A DNA stretch of 64,000 nucleotides, from positions 58,453 through 122,452 of the forward strand of contig NZ_QEOL01000028.1 of the NCBI RefSeq assembly GCF_003096715.1, read 5' to 3'. This document shows, in pieces, positions 43,092-52,811 of this stretch. The notes beneath the pieces were generated by a model. The model ran no database searches. It saw only the letters and a list, made by a program, of their open reading frames with translations, and had not been told where the DNA came from. Each line of letters begins with the position of its first letter. The stretch's first letter is position 1. Source of the DNA: Paraburkholderia silvatlantica. Its GTDB lineage: Bacteria > Pseudomonadota > Gammaproteobacteria > Burkholderiales > Burkholderiaceae. The position numbers were made by a program, and so were the translations under genes.

Positions 43092-45089
43092 TCAGGAACG
43101 AGGCGCGTCGGAATCGGCTTCGGCTGCCGCGCTGCGCGAGGCAGCGGCCTCTTCGATCAGCCGTTCGAGCTGCTCGAAGTTGACGGGTTTCGTAAGATGC
43201 GCGGTAAAGCCCGCTTCGACACTGCGGCGCACGTCGTCGTCGGTGCCAAAGCCGGTAAGCGCGATGGCGGGCACCGTTGATTGAGCACGAAACGCCCGGA
43301 TAAAGTCGATGCCCGAACCATCGGGCAGGCCAATGTCGCTCACCACGAGGTCGAAGGCCATGCTGGCCGTGAGCGCGAGCGCGCCGGCCACACTGCCCGC
43401 CACCGCCACCTCGTGGCCGCCCGCACGCATCAGCTGCGACATGACCTCGGCGGTGTCCTCGTGATCCTCGATCAGCAGGATATTCAGTGCGCCCACCCGG
43501 TGCGGCCCGCGCAGTTCGGCGGTCGCGGCCGCCCCCTCGCCCCGCGCCGCGGTCGGCAGCACGATGGTGAAGGTCGCGCCGCAATGCGCGCCGGGGCTCT
43601 TCGCGCTCACGTTCCCGCCGTGCGCCTCGGTCAGCGCCCGCGTCACGGCGAGACCCAGGCCGAGTCCGCCGAACTGGCGCGTGAGATTGTGGCTGCCCTG
43701 CTCGAAGGCATGAAAGAGCTTGCCGATCTGCTCAGGCGCGATGCCGATGCCCGTGTCCTCGACCTCGATTTCCACCTGCATGCGCTCGTCGCGCGTGCGC
43801 ACGTAGATGTGGCCGCCGTCTGGCGTGAACTTCGCGGCGTTGCGCACGAGGTTCCAGAGCATCTGCTGCAGGCGCGCGCGGTCACCGCGCACATAATGCT
43901 GCTGCGCGCGCAGATCGACATGCACATCCTGCTGCTTGAACTGGATTTCGCTATGGAAGAGCTCGAGCACGGCCTCGATCACCTCGTGCACGTCGACCGT
44001 CTCGAGCGCAAGGCTCAGCTTGCCATTGGCCACGCGGGTGAGGTCGAGCAGGTCGTCGATCAGGCGCGCCTCGAGCTCGATATTGCGGCGGATCATCAGC
44101 ACGCCCGCGCGCGCCGCCTCGGGCAGGCCCGGGATCTGCTCCAGCAGACGCGTGCCCGCGAGCACCGGCGTGAGCGGCGTGCGCAGCTCGTGCGAGAGCA
44201 TGGCGAGGAAGCGGTCTTTCGCGCGGTTGGCTTCCTCGGCAGTCTGCCGCGCCGCCTGTTCCGAGGCGAGCAGGCGCTCGCGCTCCTGGGTCGCTTCGCG
44301 CTGCGCGTCGATGTCGGTGCAACTGCCGAACCATTTACTCACGCCGCCGCGCGGGTCGCGCATCGGAACGATTCGGACATCGAACCATCGATAAGCGCCA
44401 TCGTGGCGGCGAATCCGCAACTCGTGACGGTAGTCGGCGGCGCCGCTGCTCACGGCCTTCAACCAGGTGTCGCGGATCTCTTCGCGATCGTCGGCATGCA
44501 CGGCGTCGAGCCACGCGAGACCGTGGGACTGACCCGCGTCGAGACCCGTGTAGTCGAGCCACTGCTTCGAGACGAAGTCGCAATTGCCGTCCGCGCCGCA
44601 GGTGAGCACGAGGTGCGGCAAGGCTTCGGAGAGCGTGCGGTAGTGCTCTTCGCGGTCGCGCAGGAGCAGCGCTTCGTCGGAGGCGCGCTGCAGCGCCACC
44701 TGCGCGAGCACGCGCGCGACAGCTTCGGGCAGATAGTCGAGGTAGTCACCCGACTTCGGCACCACGTCCGAGACCCCCGCGCGCAGCGCCGCGATCACGC
44801 GGGATTCATCGGTGAAGCCGGTCACGAGGATGGCCGGCACGCGCACATCGTCGGCACGCAGGCGGCGGAAGAAGTCGAGGCCCGTTTCCGCGCCGTCGAG
44901 CTGATAGTCGAGCACGAGCACGTCAGGCGTCTGCGCAGCGAGCAGCGCGCGCGCCTGTCCGACACCCGTGCAGGCGTCCACGCGCGCACCGGCGCGCAGA
45001 AGCGATTTGCGGGCGAGGCGCAGGATGCCTTCGTCGTCGTCGACGACGAGCACACGCGCGCCGGCCAGCATGGTGGTTTCCTCAGTCAT
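43092..45089 (-). CDS. Hybrid kinase: receiver-PAS-HisKA-HATPase-receiver
   Basis: A 665-residue soluble protein. The N-terminal receiver (ARVLVVDDDEGILRLARKS; Asp in DVLVLDYQLDGAETG) is followed by a PAS domain (LSEALPHLVLTCGADGNCDF ... LDYTGLDAGQSHGLAWLDAV). The HisKA His lies in AMLSHELRTPLTPVLAGTRL. The HATPase contains NLVRNAAKFTPDGG and DTGIGI. A C-terminal receiver ends the protein (LNILLIEDHEDTAEVM; Asp in DLVVSDIGLPDGSG). No membrane segment. Two receivers flanking one kinase core suggest input from an upstream kinase and an internal relay. It is downstream of a CheY-like regulator and a CHASE3 kinase on the same strand. Confidence 0.92.
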   Translation of the reverse strand: MTEETTMLAGARVLVVDDDEGILRLARKSLLRAGARVDACTGVGQARALLAAQTPDVLVLDYQLDGAETGLDFFRRLRADDVRVPAILVTGFTDESRVIAALRAGVSDVVPKSGDYLDYLPEAVARVLAQVALQRASDEALLLRDREEHYRTLSEALPHLVLTCGADGNCDFVSKQWLDYTGLDAGQSHGLAWLDAVHADDREEIRDTWLKAVSSGAADYRHELRIRRHDGAYRWFDVRIVPMRDPRGGVSKWFGSCTDIDAQREATQERERLLASEQAARQTAEEANRAKDRFLAMLSHELRTPLTPVLAGTRLLEQIPGLPEAARAGVLMIRRNIELEARLIDDLLDLTRVANGKLSLALETVDVHEVIEAVLELFHSEIQFKQQDVHVDLRAQQHYVRGDRARLQQMLWNLVRNAAKFTPDGGHIYVRTRDERMQVEIEVEDTGIGIAPEQIGKLFHAFEQGSHNLTRQFGGLGLGLAVTRALTEAHGGNVSAKSPGAHCGATFTIVLPTAARGEGAAATAELRGPHRVGALNILLIEDHEDTAEVMSQLMRAGGHEVAVAGSVAGALALTASMAFDLVVSDIGLPDGSGIDFIRAFRAQSTVPAIALTGFGTDDDVRRSVEAGFTAHLTKPVNFEQLERLIEEAAASRSAAAEADSDAPRS

Positions 45090-45172
45090 GCGCGAAGCGT
45101 CCCTTCGGGCACGGGTCCGGTTTGCCGCCGTTGTTCCATTCGATTGCCAATGCGTGATGCATGCGTGATGCG

Positions 45173-45673
45173 TTATTGGGCGCCAGCCGGCCGCGCCTGG
45201 ACGAAGCGATGTCCCGGCGGCAGCTTGACGACCTGGAGAAAGAAGCCGAGCCTGCGAACGGCCTCGATGAACGCGTCATATTCGACCGGTTTCGTGATGT
45301 ACACGTTGCAGCCGAGCTCATAACAGCGTTCGATCTCCCGCGGGTCGTCGGTCGTCGTGAGCACGATCACCGGCACCGACGCCGTCGCGGGCTCCGCTTT
45401 CAGGCGCCGCAGCACCTCGAAGCCGTCCACCCGCGGCATGCGCAGGTCGAGCAGCACGACAAAATTGCCGAGCGCATCGCGCGACGGCCAGTTCGCGCGC
45501 GCAGCCGGGTTGTCGCCCGGCGTGCCGAAAAAGTAATCGAGCGCTTCCTGGCCGTCGCGAAAACGCAGAAAGCCGTTCGAGATCCCCGAACGCCGCAGGT
45601 TACGCTCGACCAGCGTGGCATGCCCGTCGTCGTCTTCGATCAGCACGATGCTGACCTGTTCCCCGTTCGTCAT
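45173..45673 (-). CDS. Single-domain response regulator (Rcp1-like)
   Basis: A 166-residue stand-alone receiver. The acidic pocket is EDDD, the phospho-acceptor Asp lies in NFVVLLDLRMPRVDGFEVL, and Thr/Lys switch residues are in VIVLTTTDD and YITKPVEY. It has the longer beta-alpha insert (YFFGTPGDNPAARANWPSRD) typical of regulators paired with phytochrome-like kinases. It lacks an output domain, so it acts as a phosphate shuttle, probably from the upstream CHASE3 kinase to the downstream hybrid kinase. Confidence 0.9.
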   Translation of the reverse strand: MTNGEQVSIVLIEDDDGHATLVERNLRRSGISNGFLRFRDGQEALDYFFGTPGDNPAARANWPSRDALGNFVVLLDLRMPRVDGFEVLRRLKAEPATASVPVIVLTTTDDPREIERCYELGCNVYITKPVEYDAFIEAVRRLGFFLQVVKLPPGHRFVQARPAGAQ

Positions 45674-45748
45674 CTCGACTCTCCTACGTCCTGCATGAAC
45701 TTTTTAAGGCTTGTTGAAAGTATGTTGCAGTTCGTGCCAGATTACCCG

Positions 45749-47401
45749 CTATATGGAACGCAGCGGCTGGTCCGGCAGCGCGACGAAGAACGTCGAGCCC
45801 GCACCCTCGGTCGATTCGACCCAGATGCGCCCGCCATGCCGCTCCGCGATACGTTTGGCGAGCGCGAGGCCGGTGCCCTGCCCGGGCGATTCGCCGCCGT
45901 GCAGCCGCTGAAAGGCGCGGAACAGTTTGGGCAGATACGCCTGCGCGATACCAACGCCATTGTCGCGCACAAAATAAGTCCGCGTACGCTCGCCAGGCTC
46001 TCCGGCTGCTGATTTTTCGGGGTGTTTTCCCGCGCTCCTGGCGGATTCGCCGCCGGTTTCGCCGCCGGGCTCGAGCGCGCCGATCTCGACGCGACCGGCT
46101 CGCGCGGGATCGAGATGGTGCAGCGCGTTCTCGATGAGGCTGCCGAAGATCTGCTCGAGCGCCGCCGGATCGCCCCACGCGCTCGGCAACTCGCCCACCT
46201 CGATGCGCGCGGCCTTCGTGCGTTCCTCGGCGAGGCCGCCCAGCACGCGCTCGACGAGCCGCGCGACGTTGACGCGCTGCCAGCGGTATTCGAGGCGGCC
46301 GGCGCGCGAGATGCGCAACAGCGCGTCGATGATAGCCGCCGCGCGCGCCACCGCCTGACGCAGGAAGTGCAGCGATTCGTCGACATCGCCGTCGAGCACT
46401 TCGGCCATCGCGCGATATTCGTGTTCGGGCAGCCCGGCCGCGTCGACCTGCGCGCGCAGGTCGTCGCACGAGACCTGCAGTTCCTTCGAGAAACCCTGCA
46501 GGTTCACGAGCGGCGAGCGCAAATCGTGCGACACGCTGTAGATGAACATCTCGTTGTCCTGGCTCTCCTGGCGCAAATGCTCGTTGGCGCTCGCCAGGTC
46601 CGCGGCGCGCGCCTGCAGCTGCGCCTTCAACGCGGCCTGCTCGCGCTCGGCCACGCGCAGCCGCGCGCTCGTCTGATGCAGCACCGCATCGAGCGCGGCG
46701 ATTTCATCGTCGCCCGAGAGTGGCGGCGCGAGCGGCGCCCCGTTGCCCAGACGCTCGGCGTTCGCGCCGAGCGCGGCGAGGCGCACGCCCACGTTGCGCG
46801 CAAACGCCATGGCCGTGAACGCCCAGATCAGCATGGAGCCCACCACGGCAATAATGAGCGCGTCCTGCTGGCGCTCGCGCGTCTCGCGCAGCATTGCCGT
46901 GCGGGCCTCGTCGAGCCGCGTCTCCTCGGCGATGAACTCGCCCAGCACCTCGCGCACCGTCTCGATCCCGGATGGCATGCCCTCACCCGCCGCGCGCGCG
47001 AACGGCGCGCTATGTCCCGTGCGCAGCGCATCGGCAATATCACCCGCTTCCTTGCGCCATGCATAGGCGGCGTCGCGCATGCGCTCGACGCGCGCGAGCT
47101 GGGGCGGATTGTCGGCGACCATGCGTGCGAGCAGCGTGATGCGGTCGGAGAACTCGGTCCAGACGGCGTGGCGATCGATGAAGGAAGGGTCGTCGAGCAC
47201 GATGCCGGTACGCACGCGCGCGGCTTCGCGCAGCAACGGGTCGATGAGACTGTTGGCTTGCCAAAGGATTTGCTGCGTGTTCTCGGCGCGTTTGGCCGCG
47301 AGCGCGGCCTTTCCCTGCGTGTCGAACACGACGCCGAGCAGCGCCAGTTCGACGGCGCTCGGAATCGCAATCAGCAAGAGCCCCTTGGCGAAGAGTTTCA
47401 T
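45749..47401 (-). CDS. CHASE3-type sensor histidine kinase
   Basis: A 550-residue membrane kinase. TM1 is at residues 5-28 (AKGLLLIAIPSAVELALLGV), followed by a periplasmic CHASE3 four-helix sensor (about 30-180). TM2 (DALIIAVVGSMLIWAFTAMA) and a HAMP/coiled region come next, then the HisKA His in FIYSVSHDLRSPLVNLQGFS and the HATPase with SLIENALHHLDP, DNGVGIA and GTGLALAKRIAERHGG. The kinase domain is phytochrome/bacteriophytochrome-like although the sensor is not. First gene of a three-gene relay. ATG 47401 is the best start; the frame stays open upstream. Confidence 0.9.
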   Translation of the reverse strand: MKLFAKGLLLIAIPSAVELALLGVVFDTQGKAALAAKRAENTQQILWQANSLIDPLLREAARVRTGIVLDDPSFIDRHAVWTEFSDRITLLARMVADNPPQLARVERMRDAAYAWRKEAGDIADALRTGHSAPFARAAGEGMPSGIETVREVLGEFIAEETRLDEARTAMLRETRERQQDALIIAVVGSMLIWAFTAMAFARNVGVRLAALGANAERLGNGAPLAPPLSGDDEIAALDAVLHQTSARLRVAEREQAALKAQLQARAADLASANEHLRQESQDNEMFIYSVSHDLRSPLVNLQGFSKELQVSCDDLRAQVDAAGLPEHEYRAMAEVLDGDVDESLHFLRQAVARAAAIIDALLRISRAGRLEYRWQRVNVARLVERVLGGLAEERTKAARIEVGELPSAWGDPAALEQIFGSLIENALHHLDPARAGRVEIGALEPGGETGGESARSAGKHPEKSAAGEPGERTRTYFVRDNGVGIAQAYLPKLFRAFQRLHGGESPGQGTGLALAKRIAERHGGRIWVESTEGAGSTFFVALPDQPLRSI

Positions 47402-47952
47402 GTCGGCCTGTTTCGGTGGCGGGGCTGGGCGGCGCGCCGTGCTTTTTTGCAATGCGTTTTGCAAGCTCTCGCGCCGCATCCGCCCTCGCGATACGAGTCG
47501 GCTGAGGGCGCCGCAGGCAACCGCGGGCACCAGAACCGCAACATTATCTGCGCGATTTTTCGGGATGACAATGCATGTGACAACACACGCCTCGCGTCGC
47601 GGAAAACTCGCTTTTTTGCGGCAATTCGCCACACCGAGCGCACGCACAGGTCTATTATTGAGACGGAGACAAGCGAGAGAGCGCCGGGATATCTACATGA
47701 GCGCGACGTGCGATCCGGCATGGCGTTTGCGAACGCGATGAGGGTTTTGAAACAGGGGTAGCAAGCCGGGCCGCGCAGGCCGGATCGCTTCAGGCGGTCC
47801 GCGCGCCGTAAAAGCGGACCGTCCCCATCTTTATCCTCATGAACGCTGCAAATCCGTGTGCTATAAAGGATCGACGTGCGGCGCACCAGTCCGGGAGTGG
47901 TCGCATGGGAACGCTGCGTGTACTGCAATCCACCTTTTTCAGGCGAATTTTT
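47402..47952. other. Divergent intergenic region
   Basis: About 550 bp between the kinase (minus) and a small hypothetical gene (plus). Upstream extensions of both frames occur but lack ribosome-binding sites. No repeat or RNA gene seen. Confidence 0.5.
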
Positions 47953-48405
47953 ATGTCCTTCCCGAAAAAGCGCAAACGCGTCAAGGCAGACGGCGATGAG
48001 TCATTTCTCGCCGTGCTGAGCCACTTCAAACCGTTCGGCCAACTGGATACCAAGATCGCGCGGGCGCGCGCACAGGACGAGCCCGTGCTCTATGCGCATA
48101 TCCTGCCGGGGCTCGACGTGCTCCTGTGCAGCGTTCGCGGTGCGCAGCCGCCCTATCCGGGCACGAGCGAGCTGCGCAAGCGCTGCATCGAATCGATCGC
48201 TCATGCGCTCGAACAGCCGATCGAAGGTCTGGAGAACGGCGGTTACTGGTACGAGGCGGACGGCTTCGGCTTTCTCGTGTTCGCGAGCCGCGCGCGCGGC
48301 CGGGTCCTGCCCGAGTTCGGCGCGGCGCGTCCGGCCATCACCACCCGGCGCCTGACGCGCCGCCAGGACGCCGCCGGCGACACGGCGCCGCGTTCGTTGC
48401 GCTAG
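47953..48405 (+). CDS. Hypothetical protein, 150 aa
   Basis: A 150-residue soluble protein with a very basic start (MSFPKKRKRVKADGDE) and basic, Ala/Arg-rich tail. The middle (LAVLSHFKPFGQLDTKIARA; YAHILPGLDVLLCSVRGAQP; GGYWYEADGFGFLVFASRAR) looks like a small alpha/beta domain. Not recognised. The start at 47953 is chosen because upstream residues look non-coding. Confidence 0.6.
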   Translation: MSFPKKRKRVKADGDESFLAVLSHFKPFGQLDTKIARARAQDEPVLYAHILPGLDVLLCSVRGAQPPYPGTSELRKRCIESIAHALEQPIEGLENGGYWYEADGFGFLVFASRARGRVLPEFGAARPAITTRRLTRRQDAAGDTAPRSLR

Positions 48406-48440
48406 GGCCTGTTCCAGCGAAGTTCGCTACGCCACTGCGC

Positions 48441-48470
48441 CGGGTCCGCCGGGTCCGCCGGGTCCGCCGG
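48441..48470. repeat. 9-bp tandem repeat
   Basis: CGGGTCCGC repeated three times in full, with partial copies on both sides, between the 150-aa gene and the end of the AsmA-like gene. Probably a slippage-prone spacer; it could vary between strains. Confidence 0.85.
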
Positions 48471-48513
48471 GTCGATCGGCCCGGCGAGTCGTTTTCCGCC
48501 GCGGCTTTCCGAA

Positions 48514-51057
48514 TCAGCTTCCCTTGTAAAGCGGCTCCTGCCCTTGCGTCGGCTTGCCCGCCGAGGCCGGCGACGGCGCATCGCGTGTTGCCGGGCCTGC
48601 TTTAGCGCCCTTGTCACCTTTATCGCCCTTCTCACCCTTGCCGGCCTTGTCCGTCGCCGCAGCCGCACTCGCGCCCGAACCGGCGCTGCCGAGGCCGGGC
48701 TTGGGCAGCGCGTGCATTTTCTGGCCCGGCGGCGGCGCCACGGGATGCTGACGCATCTGCGCAAACAGCGTGTCGCACGGCAGCGGCTTGTTGTTGCTCG
48801 GCGCGATGAGCGGAATCAGCGCGGCGAACGGGTTGATCAGCCCGAGCCCGATCATCGCGCCGCCGCGCAGCGCAAGCGCCGTCGCATCCACGCCCACGCG
48901 CGGGTTCTTGAAGGTGCCCTTCACGTAGAGCGGCGAGCGCAGCGTGAAAATGCGAAAGCCCTTGGTATGCGGATGGACCCTCATGTTCATCGACTCGTCG
49001 CGCAGATCGATCGGGCCGTCGATGTCGATCACGGCGTCGTCGGTGTCGAGCGCGAACACGCGCGGATCGAGCACGCCGTTGGTCGCGACGAAGTCGGCCG
49101 CCGCGCAATTGATGTTCACGTCGCGCGAGCCGAACAGCTTTTCGTAGACCACGTTCGCCACGTTCAGGCCAGCCGCCTCCATGAGCAGCATGCTGATCGT
49201 GCCCTGGGTGACGAGCAGCTTCACCTCGCCGTTCGAGGTCGCGGCGAGCGCCGCCGGCGAGTTTCCGGTCGCCGTGAGCGAAGCGTCGCCGTTGATCTCG
49301 CCGAGCGCCGACTGCATCGTCTTGAAGTTCGGGAATAGCTGCTTGAGCTTCAGGTGGCGCGCCTCCAGCGTGCCGCGCGCCTTGAGCGGCGCGCCGCTGC
49401 CGTCCAGGTTCAGCCGCGTGCCGAGCGTGCCGCCCGCCACGCCGAATTGCAGCGGGTCGAGCACGAGGACGCCGTTCGTCATCATGACGTGCGCGTAGAG
49501 GTCCTGAACCGGCAGGCTGCCCTGCTTGACGATGCGCCGGCCCGTGAACTTGACGTCGGCGTCGATCGCGCTCCAGCGGTCGGTGCGGAACGGCTCGACC
49601 GGAATCACGCGATCGGCCGGCTGGGTCGCGGTGTCGCCGCGCTTTTCCTTGCTCGCCTTGCTGTCGGCGCCGATGATCGGCGCGAGGTCCGAGAACTGCA
49701 GCAGGTTCGAGACGAGTTCGCCGCTCAGGAGCGGCCGCGGCGTGCGTTGCTGGTAGACCACCGTGCCGTTCAGATCGCTGCCGCCCACGCGGCCCGTGAA
49801 ATTCTCATAGCGGAACACGCTCGCGCCGCGCCTGAAATTGCCGACGAAGCGGCCTTCGGTGGCATACGGCGGCGTTTCGGGCAGCGTCACGCCGGTGAGG
49901 TTGTACAGGTGCGCGAGGCTCTGCCCCTGCAGCCACAGACGCAGATCGACGGCGGCCAGATGCATGGGGTCGGTGAGCGTGCCGACCAGCGCAATGTGCA
50001 TGTCGCCCGCGCGCACGTCGGCCTGGATCGGGAACGGACGCTTCGCGTCCTGCAGGGCGAGGACGCCGCCGAGCTTGCCATCGCCCGAGAGCGCCGTCTT
50101 GCCATACGTGCCCTTGATCGTCCAGCCGATCGCGTAGAACGGCTCGTTCACGGGCGGCTGTACACTCGCCGCGCCCGAGGCCGCGACGGCACTGCTGGCG
50201 CCGCTCGCGGCGAACGGCTGCGAGCCGGCGGCAGGCGCGCTTGTCGCGGCCGTCGTACCCGTGGTTGTGCGCGCAACACTCGCGGCGGCCGGCACACCCG
50301 AAGCCGCAGCTCCGCTAGCCGCGCTGGCGGCCGCCGCCTCCGAAGCCTGCTCCTTGTCGACCTGCTGCGTAAGCCGGGTCGCGCCCGCACGCCCGATGAC
50401 CTGCGCGGAGCCTTGGCGCGATGCCGCTTCCTGCTCCTCCATCACCTTGCCGATCGGGATGCCTTGCCCGAGCAGGCTTACCACGATCTTCACGTCGGTT
50501 TTCGACTGCTGGTCGCTCACGGCGATATTGCCGCTCGAGAACGTGATGTCGTGGAGATTGAGCCGCCACGTCGACGGACCGCTCGAGGCGGGCAGCTTGA
50601 AGGTCCAGTTGTCGCGCCCGTCGGCGAGACGCTCGACGTCGACCGACGGATTCACGAGATTGATCGCAGGAATCACAATGTCGTGTGCGAGCAGCGGCAG
50701 CACGGCCACCTCGAAGTCGATTTCGTCGAGCGTGGCGAAGTGCGGGGACTTCGTCCAGTCCGGATTGGCGATCTGGATCTGCGTGGCGGAAAAACGCGGC
50801 CAGGGCACCCACGCTCGCCAGCCCGTTTCGCCGGGCGGCCTTTGCCAGCCCACCTTGAGATCGCCTTCGATCGCGAACGGCCGCCCAATGGCCTCGGTGA
50901 CCTTCTCGTTCACGTAGGGTTTGGCGTGATTCCAGTCGAACGTCAGAATGAAGACGACGAGCACGGCAATCAACACGACGACAACCGCGACGAGCCATGC
51001 GATGATCCTGGCGAGCGTGCGGCCAGGGCGAAAAGGCTTGGGCTGCGGTGACGTCAT
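48514..51057 (-). CDS. AsmA-family protein
   Basis: An 847-residue protein. An N-terminal membrane anchor (about 12-34: LARIIAWLVAVVVVLIAVLV) is followed by the AsmA N-terminal domain (DWNHAKPYVNEKVTEAIGRP) and a long periplasmic beta-rich part with an Ala/Ser/Thr-rich linker near residues 215-305. The AsmA C-terminal domain contains INCAAADFVATNGVLDPRVF and FTLRSPLYVKGTFKNPRVGV. The end is a Lys/Gly-rich low-complexity tail (KAGKGEKGDKGDKGAKAGP). AsmA-like proteins are bridge-type proteins implicated in phospholipid transport to, and assembly of, the outer membrane. Confidence 0.9.
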   Translation of the reverse strand: MTSPQPKPFRPGRTLARIIAWLVAVVVVLIAVLVVFILTFDWNHAKPYVNEKVTEAIGRPFAIEGDLKVGWQRPPGETGWRAWVPWPRFSATQIQIANPDWTKSPHFATLDEIDFEVAVLPLLAHDIVIPAINLVNPSVDVERLADGRDNWTFKLPASSGPSTWRLNLHDITFSSGNIAVSDQQSKTDVKIVVSLLGQGIPIGKVMEEQEAASRQGSAQVIGRAGATRLTQQVDKEQASEAAAASAASGAAASGVPAAASVARTTTGTTAATSAPAAGSQPFAASGASSAVAASGAASVQPPVNEPFYAIGWTIKGTYGKTALSGDGKLGGVLALQDAKRPFPIQADVRAGDMHIALVGTLTDPMHLAAVDLRLWLQGQSLAHLYNLTGVTLPETPPYATEGRFVGNFRRGASVFRYENFTGRVGGSDLNGTVVYQQRTPRPLLSGELVSNLLQFSDLAPIIGADSKASKEKRGDTATQPADRVIPVEPFRTDRWSAIDADVKFTGRRIVKQGSLPVQDLYAHVMMTNGVLVLDPLQFGVAGGTLGTRLNLDGSGAPLKARGTLEARHLKLKQLFPNFKTMQSALGEINGDASLTATGNSPAALAATSNGEVKLLVTQGTISMLLMEAAGLNVANVVYEKLFGSRDVNINCAAADFVATNGVLDPRVFALDTDDAVIDIDGPIDLRDESMNMRVHPHTKGFRIFTLRSPLYVKGTFKNPRVGVDATALALRGGAMIGLGLINPFAALIPLIAPSNNKPLPCDTLFAQMRQHPVAPPPGQKMHALPKPGLGSAGSGASAAAATDKAGKGEKGDKGDKGAKAGPATRDAPSPASAGKPTQGQEPLYKGS

Positions 51058-51189
51058 GCGTACTCCACGTTATGCGTTGTTGTTTGGCCTGCTATGTTGC
51101 ACTACCGCGAGAGCAGTCAGCGTGCCCGGTTACATCTGCATGACTGCCTCGCATGACCCATATGCGGGCCCAGTTTTTGCAATCTTTCG

Positions 51190-51936
51190 ATGCTCAAGCA
51201 CAAACCACTATCTCCCCCCCACGCCGATGGCGCGCCGCTCGTCGCGGCGCAGCAGATCGCCCGGCGCGATGCGCAACGCGGCCAGTGGCTGCTGCATCCC
51301 ACCGATTTCGCCCTGCAAGCGGGCGAGCGCGCCGTGCTGACGGGACCGTCCGGCTCCGGCAAGAGTGTGTTCCTGCGCGCGCTCGCGCTGCTCGACCCGC
51401 TCGACGGCGGCGACGTGCGCTGGCATGGCGAATCGGTCACGCGCGGGCGCATTGTCCACTATCGGCGGCATATTGCGTACCTGCGGCAGCGGCCCGCACT
51501 GCTGGACGGCAGCGTCGAGGACAATCTGCGCTACCCCTACACGCTGGCGGTATACCGCGATGTGCGATTCGACCCGGCGCGCGCCAGCGCGCTCTTCGCC
51601 GCCACCGGCCGTTCCGGCGACTTCCTCGCGCGCGACACCTCCGAGCTTTCGGGCGGCGAAGCGCAAATCGTGGCGCTCGTGCGCGTGCTCCAGCTCGATC
51701 CCGACGCGCTGCTGCTCGACGAGCCGACCGCGTCTCTCGACCCCGAATCGGCGCGCGCCGTCGAAGCGCTCGTGGCCGGCTGGTTCGATGAGGCGCGCGC
51801 GGCGCGCGCCACGGTCTGGGTCTCGCACGATCCCGCCCAGGCGCAGCGCGTGGGTGCGCGGCATCTGACGATGCGCGCGGGTGTGCTCGAAGAACCCGCC
51901 ACGCGCCCGGCATTCACCCTGGGAGCCGCACAATGA
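51190..51936 (+). CDS. fetA: ABC transporter ATP-binding protein, FetA (YbbL) type
   Basis: A 248-residue ATPase. Walker A is LTGPSGSGKSVFL (about 53-65), the Q-loop YLRQRPALLDG, the signature ELSGGEAQ, Walker B ALLLDEPTASLDPES and the H-switch VWVSHDPAQ. It overlaps the permease gene by 4 bases (ATGA). The FetAB pair has been linked to iron export and oxidative-stress resistance in E. coli; substrate here is inferred from family. Confidence 0.87.
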   Translation: MLKHKPLSPPHADGAPLVAAQQIARRDAQRGQWLLHPTDFALQAGERAVLTGPSGSGKSVFLRALALLDPLDGGDVRWHGESVTRGRIVHYRRHIAYLRQRPALLDGSVEDNLRYPYTLAVYRDVRFDPARASALFAATGRSGDFLARDTSELSGGEAQIVALVRVLQLDPDALLLDEPTASLDPESARAVEALVAGWFDEARAARATVWVSHDPAQAQRVGARHLTMRAGVLEEPATRPAFTLGAAQ

Positions 51937-52745
51937 GCCCTGGCGTGCTGCAGAACCTCGGCATCGGCGACGTCGCGATTGCGGCGCTGCTCGTGTTCGT
52001 CAACGGCGCGGTCTCCGTGCTGCTCAAGCTCGACCTCGAGCGCAAGCTGGCCTGGGCCGCCGTGCGCACCGTCGTGCAGCTGCTCGCGATCGGTTACGTG
52101 CTCGGCTGGGTATTCGCGTTCAACCGCTGGTACGTCGTGCTGCCGCTCATGGTACTCATGACGCTGATCGCCGGCTTTGCGGGGGCGCAGCGCGGCGCGC
52201 GCACCTATGGCGGGCAACGCGCGGACAGCATCGTGTCGATCTGGGCAAGCGCGTGGCTCGTGGCGGCAGTCGGGCTCTTCGCGGTGATCCGCATCCGGCC
52301 GTGGTACGAGCCGCAATATGCGATTCCGATCCTCGGCATGATTCTCGGCAACACGCTGACGGGCGTTTCGCTCGGCGTGGAGCGCATGATGCAGGAGCTC
52401 ACCGCGCGGCGCGACCGTGTGGAGAGCGCGCTCGCGCTGGGCGCGACACGCTGGGAAGCCGCGCAGGCGAGCGCCCGCGAGGCCGTGCGCGCCGGCATGA
52501 TTCCGACGCTCAACCAGATGGCCGTGGTCGGCGTGGTGAGCCTGCCCGGCATGATGACGGGCCAGGTGCTGGCGGGGCAATCGCCGCTACAGGCCGTGCG
52601 CTATCAGATCGTGATCATGTTCCTGATCGCGGCTTCGTCGGCGCTCGGCACGGTAGGCGCGGTGCTGCTCGCATACCGGCGCCTCTTCTCGCCGGAGCAT
52701 CGCTTTCTCGCCGCGCGGCTCATCGAGCGCAAGGCACGCGCTTGA
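51933..52745 (+). CDS. fetB: ABC transporter permease, FetB (YbbM) type
   Basis: A 270-residue permease with about seven membrane helices. Characteristic UPF0014/FetB stretches include KLAWAAVRTVVQLLAIGYVL, LGMILGNTLTGVSLGVERMM, ALGATRWEAAQASAREAVRA and GVVSLPGMMTGQVLAGQSPL. Encoded in one operon with the ATPase. Confidence 0.88.
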   Translation: MSPGVLQNLGIGDVAIAALLVFVNGAVSVLLKLDLERKLAWAAVRTVVQLLAIGYVLGWVFAFNRWYVVLPLMVLMTLIAGFAGAQRGARTYGGQRADSIVSIWASAWLVAAVGLFAVIRIRPWYEPQYAIPILGMILGNTLTGVSLGVERMMQELTARRDRVESALALGATRWEAAQASAREAVRAGMIPTLNQMAVVGVVSLPGMMTGQVLAGQSPLQAVRYQIVIMFLIAASSALGTVGAVLLAYRRLFSPEHRFLAARLIERKARA

Positions 52746-52811
52746 GCCTGGGCGGCGTGCACGGCCGGCGTGCCTTGCGCGCCTGGCCGGCCATCGCACT
52801 CGAGGCGCGCC

